A stretch of 64,000 nt of DNA from Sphagnum compactum. Taxonomy: Eukaryota; Bryophyta; Sphagnopsida; Sphagnales. Both the position numbers and the translations under genes were made by a program. Location: contig OZ234496.1 in assembly GCA_965153455.1 (NCBI GenBank), positions 18,592,304-18,656,303 on the forward strand, written 5' to 3'. Below the pieces are notes generated by a model. That model had not been told where the DNA came from. It saw only the letters and a program-made list of their open reading frames with translations, and made no database searches. This document shows, piece by piece, positions 57,854-64,000 of this stretch; position 1 is the stretch's first letter, and each line of letters begins with the position of its first letter.

Positions 57854-59942
57854 CACTATGCCAAAACATGGAAAATATGATTACATAAACAACTAATGTT
57901 GTAGTCCTAAACCACATATATGACTGGCCATGATTACATGATTACTAGTCCATATGGCCTTTGGTATTTACCATTAGTCATAAAAAATGGCATAGTCATA
58001 AATGCCATTTGCGACTATGTCCTCCATGACTATAGGACATCTTCAATGGCCAAAGTTTAAGTTGTTTTGGTTAAACTTGGCTATACTTGACTATATTAGG
58101 TTAAACTTGACTATATTTGGCTAAATTATATTATACTAGGCTAAACTCAGCAAAAGTAGGTTATTAATGTTAAACTTTGATATACTTGGCTAAACTAGGT
58201 TATATTTGGCTATATTAAACTAAACTTGGTTATACTAAACTACAATTAATTAAACTAGGTTATACTTGGATATATTAGGCTAAACTTGGCAAAAGTAGGA
58301 TATTTAGGTTAAAATTAGCTAAATTAAGTTATACTTGACTACATTTGGCTATATTAGGTTAAACTTAACTATACTTGGCTAAATTAGATTATATTAGGCT
58401 AAATTTGACAAAAGTATGTTATTTGGGTTAAACTTGTTTAAACTAAGTTATAATTGGTTATAATTGGTTATATTAGGTTAAATTTGGCTAAACTAAATTA
58501 TACTAAGCTAAACTAAGCTATACTAAACTATGTTTGGGTTAATTAGGCTATATTAAATTAAACTTGGTGAAAGTAGGGTATCTAGGTTAAACTTGGTTAA
58601 ATTAAATTATAATTGGTTATATTTGGTTATATTAAATTAAATTTGGCTAAACTAAACTATACTTTGTTAGATTAAACTATACTAAATTAATTTAACAAAA
58701 GTAGAATATTTAGGTTAAACTTGTCTATACTTGATTAAACTAGGCTATATTTGGCTATACTAAATTACACTTGGTTAAACTAGGTTATAATAAGCTAAAT
58801 TTGGCTAAAGTAGGTTATTTATGGTAAGTTTGGTTATAGTAGGCTAAATTTGGCAAAAGTCATTTATTTAGGTTTAAATTGGCTATATCAAGCTTTATTT
58901 AGTAGTACTTGGCTATATTATGTTAAACTTGATTAAAGTATGTTATTTAGAACAAAATTGGCTATAATACGCCAACTTTGGTTTAAGTAGGTTATTTAAG
59001 TTAAACTTGGCTATACTAAGCTACATTTGGATGAACTAGGCTATACTAAACTAAACTAAACTATATTAGGCAAAATTTGGCAAAAACATCCGTTATTTAT
59101 GTTAAATTTGGTTATGTTAAGCTAAACTTGGCAAAAGTAAGTTATTTAAGTTAAATTTGGCTGAAATATGTTATTTAAATTAATTTGGTTATACTATGTT
59201 AAATCTAGTAAAACTTAATTCAACTTGGTGAAATTAGGCTATGCTTAACTAAACTAGATTATTTCAGGTAAATTGGGTTAAACTTGGAAAATTTTGATAA
59301 AATTAATATATTTAGGCAAAATTTGTTAAATTATTTAGGCAAAACTTGGTAAACTTTGGACACTTACAGTAAAGTAGTCAAAACTTGGTTAAATTTGGTT
59401 AATTCAAGATATTTAGGTTAAACTATGTTAATTTAGTCTATTTCGGTTAAATTTGATTGATTTGGATTACCTAAAAACGATTAGGGCAAGATTAAGTTAT
59501 TTGCTAAATTAAACTAAACAAGTATACATAGACTAAATGAGGTTATTTATACTAAACTTATAACCTAAATTTAATGGAAGTTAATCTTAAAAGTTAAATT
59601 AAAGACGTTAAACCTAGAGGTTTAAATTCAATCAAATAAAATCTAAAGGTTAAAATAACTTAAACCAAAGCCAAACCTAATTTAAATGTATTAAACTTAG
59701 TTACATTTTCATATTTATTTAAATTTTTATAGTTGGTCAAACAATGTCAACTATAGTCATAATTGTGTAGTCATAATTTATAGTCATATAATTACCCATA
59801 GTCATATTTATAGTCATGTAGTCCTAATAATGGTTGTAGTCAAAATAATGACAGTGATTGAAGTCCAAATATGACTACATGACTATACTTGGATAGTAGT
59901 TGCAAGCTATCCTAGTCATGAAAACCATGTTTTGGCATAATG
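57854..59942. mobile_element. Non-autonomous CACTA transposon inside the hAT gene, TSD CTA
   Basis: The left end is CACTATGCCAAAACATGG. The reverse complement of the right end is CATTATGCCAAAACATGG, with one C-to-T change in the CACTA motif. CTA flanks both ends (57851-57853 and 59943-59945). Removing the element with one CTA rejoins KKIIAY to VKDEG in frame. TAGTCAT motifs recur in both subterminal regions (57905-58035 and 59735-59905), as expected of CACTA binding sites. There is no transposase; the interior is a degenerate array. Confidence 0.93.
58040..59500 (+). repeat. Degenerate 'ggctaaacttggctatatta' array
   Basis: Ten-to-twenty-base words of the type 'aggttaaacttggctatacta' repeat without fixed period across the CACTA interior, with occasional 'ggcaaaagtaggttattta' units at roughly 120-bp spacing (58150, 58290, 58400, 58570, 58695 and on). 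From about 59560 the strand bias reverses to A-rich. Confidence 0.8.
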
Positions 59943-61182
59943 CTACGTAAAAGATGAAGGCTTTAACTTGCAGACTTGTGTAAATGTTTTAAATTATGTT
60001 GTATCTTGCAGTAACTTGGGGTTGTTGGAGCCATTTGATGGCTTCTGTTTTGGCCATGCACTCTTTAAGTTGTGTCAATATACTATTACAGATGACAAGG
60101 TGTGTATTGGTTTGAACTATGCATGTATAAAAGCTATTCAAGGTGCCATTAAAAAATGTATTACATGGCCCAAAAAATCAAGCAAGGGTAGGCAAGCATG
60201 GGATAAGGCTTACATTGATTCTGGATTAAGGCCTAAAAAACTAAAAACATTTGTGAAGACACGGTAAAAGTTTATTTGCATTTTTTGTTTCGTATTTTTA
60301 ATTTTGGTTCATAGAATTATTTTTTGTGTGGTTGAAAGGTAGTTTGATTTTATTTATTGTTCATTGCAGGTTTGCAAGCCTTGTATTGATATTTCAAGAT
60401 GCCTTGACTTTTTAGAGTGTAATTGCATTATGTTAGAGCAACCAATCAATGGTACTACAAAGGCATGTCCCTTCTTCAAGGACATGGGCTATTTGTGAGG
60501 TAGTTATGAAAGTTCTATCCCTTATTGTTTGTTTCTAGTTGTGTTTGAACTAGAGTCATGAACACTACTTGTTTGTTGAAGCCTTAGAATTTATCATATC
60601 CACTTGTTAGAACATCCATGAAGAACTAGCTTTTCAAACTATTCTTGATAGCCTTATTGAAGAGGATGTGTTTGATTATGAATTGAAGGAACCCATGGTT
60701 CAAATGAAATGTCAAATTCTTTGAGGTTTTTTTGTCTTATATATTTTTTTTACATCTTTTGAAAAGAAAAGAAATCATAATATGTTGGTTCTAATGATTG
60801 ATTCGAGGTTCAAAAACATTTACATGGAAAATATAACTTTTGAACTGAGGTTCAAAAGCATTTAGAATGTATATTTTTCATTGCTAGAATTTTGACAATG
60901 CTTTGAAAATGTCATTTACAAATAGAAAATTTGGACAAGTTGATTTTTATTAACAAAAATTGGCCATCCAACTTGCGGATTGGTTTTGTGAAACCCATTG
61001 ACCTTACATCTCCTTGTGAACCAGAATTAGATTCAACAACAGAGTTGGAAATTAAATTCCATGCTGATGCAATTGATCACAATGATTTCTTAGACTTAAA
61101 TGAAGTTTTTAATTTTTTTTCTCCTTTGTGTAGGTGGTTGGTGATTAATAGGCCTGCCCATGCTTTGTTGATAGTTGGTTGA

Positions 61183-63305
61183 AGATGATGAATTGAACCA
61201 TCTGTTTTGGGATTAGGATTTAAAGCAAATGCATCCATGATTTTGCAATATGAAGAGGTTAATAACTTCCTTTGTGACTTCTAATTATGTCCATGTCTGA
61301 TCCTTTTAGGTGTCTATTTGTGTCCTTGTCTAATACTTACGTGTTAGAGTTTGATGCTTATGTGTTTATGTTTGATGTTTCAATGTCGGCTTTAGATCTT
61401 TATTTTATGTTAATGTCTATGTCTGATATTTATTTCATATATATGTCAAATGCTTCAATGTTAGTGTTAATGTTAGATGTTTAATCAACATATGTGTCTA
61501 TGTCTAATGTATTTAGTGTTTGTTGTTGGAATCTATGTGTTTATTGTTTGCTACTTCTATATCTCTTCAAAGTCTATTGTTTGTGTCTATTATTTTATGT
61601 CTAATGAATTTGATGTGTAATTCATTTGTCTTGTGTCTTACATATTCTTTGTTCTTTGCTACTATGTGTTCTCAAAGTGTCAAGTCTGATGGTAATTTTT
61701 AGTTTTCAATGATGTGACATGTGACTTGAGGGCTAGGCTGGATTGAAGTTGGAATGAAGGAGGAGTTTCTTAAGATCCTAAACCTTTTATACAAGGCAGA
61801 AAGTTTTCATATTGATTCACCATTAGTTACATTTCTAGGAGAGTTTAGTGTTTAGTTGTAGGTAATTATTCATTGTAAAACTTCCAAAACTCATCACAAC
61901 CCTTTGAAGGTTGTTTGCTATTTTTTTGACAACGTATTCTTTGAATAAAAATGCAAATACCCAGGTTCCCTATTTGTCAAAGACCTGGACTTATAACCTG
62001 AGTATACCCATCTGGGTTTTTGCCGAAGAACATGTCATATACCTGGGCAAATCAGATTTTCAAACCCCCACCCCCGATCATATCGGCCATCACAATGTTT
62101 TTGGAACCCAAACTCAGCGAATTCTTGAAAATGTAAAAGTTCAAATACCCAGATCCAGGTGATCCTTTCAAAAAAAAATCTCCCTAATGCCTGGACCTGG
62201 TTGATACATGAAAATCAAATACCGACCCACACAACACTGGTTAGTACCTAGTAAGTAGAACCAACCACCTGTGGCTACCTTGGGAGAGGAATTCAATGAA
62301 ATGGCCACTCATGACCATCCTTCCTGAATGGTGCAAGGGTTGGGGATGGTTCACTCTGGCCCCATAACCCAGTGTACGTGTTGCTTCATAACATGTGGGA
62401 GCTAGAAGGAATCTACACGTGATCTATTTTAATCGCCACTGTATGATAATATCTACTGCACAATTGGGTAAGTCAGTTGTGGATGGGCCAAAGATCCAGA
62501 ACTAAGTCAGCTTCTACTGGGTTTTTCTTCTTCTTCAATTGTGATTCGTCCACATATGAATTGTTAATGAAAGTGCTTGTGGTTCAGCAGTTTTTCAGCA
62601 GGTTTTCCAGCCTTTTATTGCCGCTGAATCTGCGATCATGCTGATTGTGTGACTGCCAGATTATGTAGCATTCCCCTTGCTGGTCTCCATGTTCATGTTC
62701 AGGTTTTTGTGATTGGGATCCAAGTTGACACCCTTTTGTTGGAATCAACACAATAATGGAATTGTGGTTTTTTTCTTTTTTGGTAGGATCCCAGAATTGA
62801 AATCAGAACAATGAAAAACCAGGGTCTAAGATCTTTAGTTAAGAAAATGGACTTCTTTTTTGAAAACTTACTAAGTTACTTAAACTTTATAATTAAGTAT
62901 TCTTTTTATATTAGTTGTCGAACTTTGTACTTACATAAACCCATGTTTCAATTGATTGTAAAATTTTGTACTCATACTATCTCTAGTAGAGGGGAGTGTG
63001 TAGCACATGCATGGAACTGGACCTAATTTTTGAGCCACGCCTGGAGGTTCTTGAATTTGCTAGAATGAAAATGTTTAAAAATTGGAAAAATTAGGCTCAA
63101 ATCTGTGGATGGTTCGAATCCTCAACTTACGGATTTGAGCATAATTATCCAAAATTCACTGTGTTTAGATCATCAATGATAGTTCAGATAAACACATTCA
63201 TTAGCGGTTGAAATTAACTAACAGTTATATGATGATACTTAGCTTACACAGAACAACCAATAGAAGTCTTTAAAACTAATTATAGCTCTCCATCCGAAGG
63301 CTCGC
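61183..63305. other. Intergenic DNA with weak repeats
   Basis: 61285-61640 is T/G-rich with 'tgtctatgtctgatgttt' words. 61945-62240 repeats 'aatacccaggt' and 'acctgg' and ends with a minus-strand copy of the 'ggttagtacc...gttgngtgggt' block (62215-62255). No gene recognised. Confidence 0.45.
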
Positions 63306-63666
63306 TTTATACTAGAAGTAAGGGCCAAAAAAACTTGGGGCCAACTTTGAGCATCTTGGGGTTGCAAATTGGCCCCACGTTACTAATAAATGCTAGAACA
63401 TTGACGTAGGATATTAATAAATGCTGGAACATTGGCCCTAAGGGTTGCAAATCGGCCTTCCAAATTTGATGGTATCCTTTTTTCAGCCTTGGGGCCAATA
63501 AAAGGCCGTAAAGTTCAGCATTTATTAGCACTTGGGGCGGATTGAAAAGTTTTTTTCTATTTCAGCCTTGACTCCTGGTGTAAAGCTCTTGGGGCCTGAT
63601 TTCAACTTTTGCACCAATAGGAATGCTGGATTTGGGTTGAACATTGGCCGTGACTGCTAGTGTAAA
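63306..63666. mobile_element. MITE-like element, TTTACACTAG ends
   Basis: The left end is TTTATACTAGAAGTAAGGGC and the reverse complement of the right end is TTTACACTAGCAGTCACGGC. A second inward copy of this end lies at 63575-63595 (reverse complement TTTACACCAGGAGTCAAGGC), suggesting nesting or an end duplication. Inside, 'taataaatgctngaacattg' is duplicated. No target duplication was found, so the superfamily is open. Confidence 0.6.
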
Positions 63667-63854
63667 CTGGGCCTAAGTATTAAGTACCTAAGAAATAAGG
63701 TCAACAGATTTTATTGTATGTACTATGGATAATGAGAGGCCCTCTTCACATATTCTAATTTTTGCACTTACAAATAAATAAATTGTGGGTGCCACTTGTT
63801 TTTCCAAAAGCCACCTTTGACTTTTGTTTTGGAAAGATTGGTGTTTGTTAAAGC

Positions 63855-63975
63855 TTTTGTGTCTACTACAAGTGACAAAGAAGTCACATGTTAAAATAAA
63901 CAAATAAGTCTACAAGTAACAAAGAAGCCACATGTTAAATATGTCTACAAGTGACAAAGAAGCTACTTGTTCCTG
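63855..63975 (+). repeat. Short tandem repeat, ~40-50-bp unit
   Basis: 'gtctacaagtgacaaagaagncacatgttaaa' occurs three times at about 63861, 63910 and 63944 with varying spacers, reaching towards the window edge. Confidence 0.7.
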
Positions 63976-64000
63976 TGTTTAATTACACGAGAAGTCACTT

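Larger units (their letters stand above)
57109..61182 (+). pseudogene. hAT-superfamily transposase with BED finger, broken
   Basis: Blocks in order: a BED zinc finger (MRCIICHNDF, then after a frameshift near 57275 THIDVDH), KKLAKDPKIASM, TFDLLMSKGMHDY, and VVNFISNNWEASNATIGLFE (57708-57767), the start of the hAT catalytic core. Then TKKIIAY is cut by a CACTA element and resumes as VKDEGFNLQT (59946), with the second catalytic Asp in KDEG. Next come LEPFDGFCFGHALFK, ITWPKKSSKGRQAWDKA and an intron at 60264-60369 (GT...GCAG). After it KTRFASL continues but has two TAG stops. KLIFINKNWPSNLRIG (about 60936) matches the C-terminal tail. The dimerisation domain is not visible. Frameshifts, stops and the insertion make it non-functional. 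Its own TIRs were not found. Confidence 0.85.

Noticed and set aside
61285-61640. Hydrophobic open frames of Met/Ser/Leu repeats
   Set aside because: They are produced by 'tgtctatgtctgatgttt' low-complexity DNA and lack gene features.

Overview
This is a stretch of nuclear genome from a land plant or close streptophyte relative. The evidence is one intact intron-rich plant gene (a CCD1-like carotenoid cleavage dioxygenase), a fragment of a plant-type ACT-domain (STY8/17/46-like) protein kinase, a Ty1/copia element with an initiator-tRNA-Met primer site, CACTA and hAT elements, and AT-rich intergenic DNA full of small inverted-repeat elements. Nothing bacterial, organellar or rRNA/tRNA-like was seen. 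I cannot name the species; a seed-free plant is possible but unproven.

Layout. 1-4760 is AT-rich non-coding DNA with a 328-bp tandem repeat. 4761-7526 is a non-autonomous CACTA element (TSD CAA) filled with a degenerate 25-bp array. 9124-10900 is a ruined pogo/Tigger-like transposase carrying a 173-bp MITE. 11380-12025 is a degenerate minisatellite. 12387-16361 is an old copia element with 291-bp LTRs that has lost its reverse transcriptase. 17108-25460 holds dispersed repeats, including two of the three copies of a 430-bp family. 26223-33711 is the CCD gene: 14 exons that join in phase to 628 codons, with all four iron-binding histidines, a 15-nt microexon and one GC-AG intron. 35480-39720 holds several MITEs. 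40274-40374 is a near-perfect 39-bp-arm hairpin, lying directly beside a minus-strand fragment of a STY-type kinase (40375-41606). 41760-49150 is mostly featureless, apart from a four-copy ~156-bp tandem array. 50592-53271 is a G+C-rich DNA transposon with palindromic terminal inverted repeats; one minus-strand reading frame runs its whole length, broken only by stop codons, and encodes a DUF7869-like protein. It is bracketed by inverted copies of one MITE family. 57109-61182 is a BED-finger hAT transposase pseudogene, split by a second non-autonomous CACTA element (57854-59942, TSD CTA) whose removal restores the frame exactly.

How the parts relate. Only the CCD gene looks functional. It should cleave carotenoids or apocarotenoids and, unusually for the CCD1 group, has a long transit-peptide-like N-terminus. 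The rest is mainly transposons of different ages nested in one another. The most novel item is the 2.7-kb DUF7869 element. Next are the two CACTA elements whose interiors are low-complexity arrays, and the long hairpin beside the captured or decayed kinase fragment.
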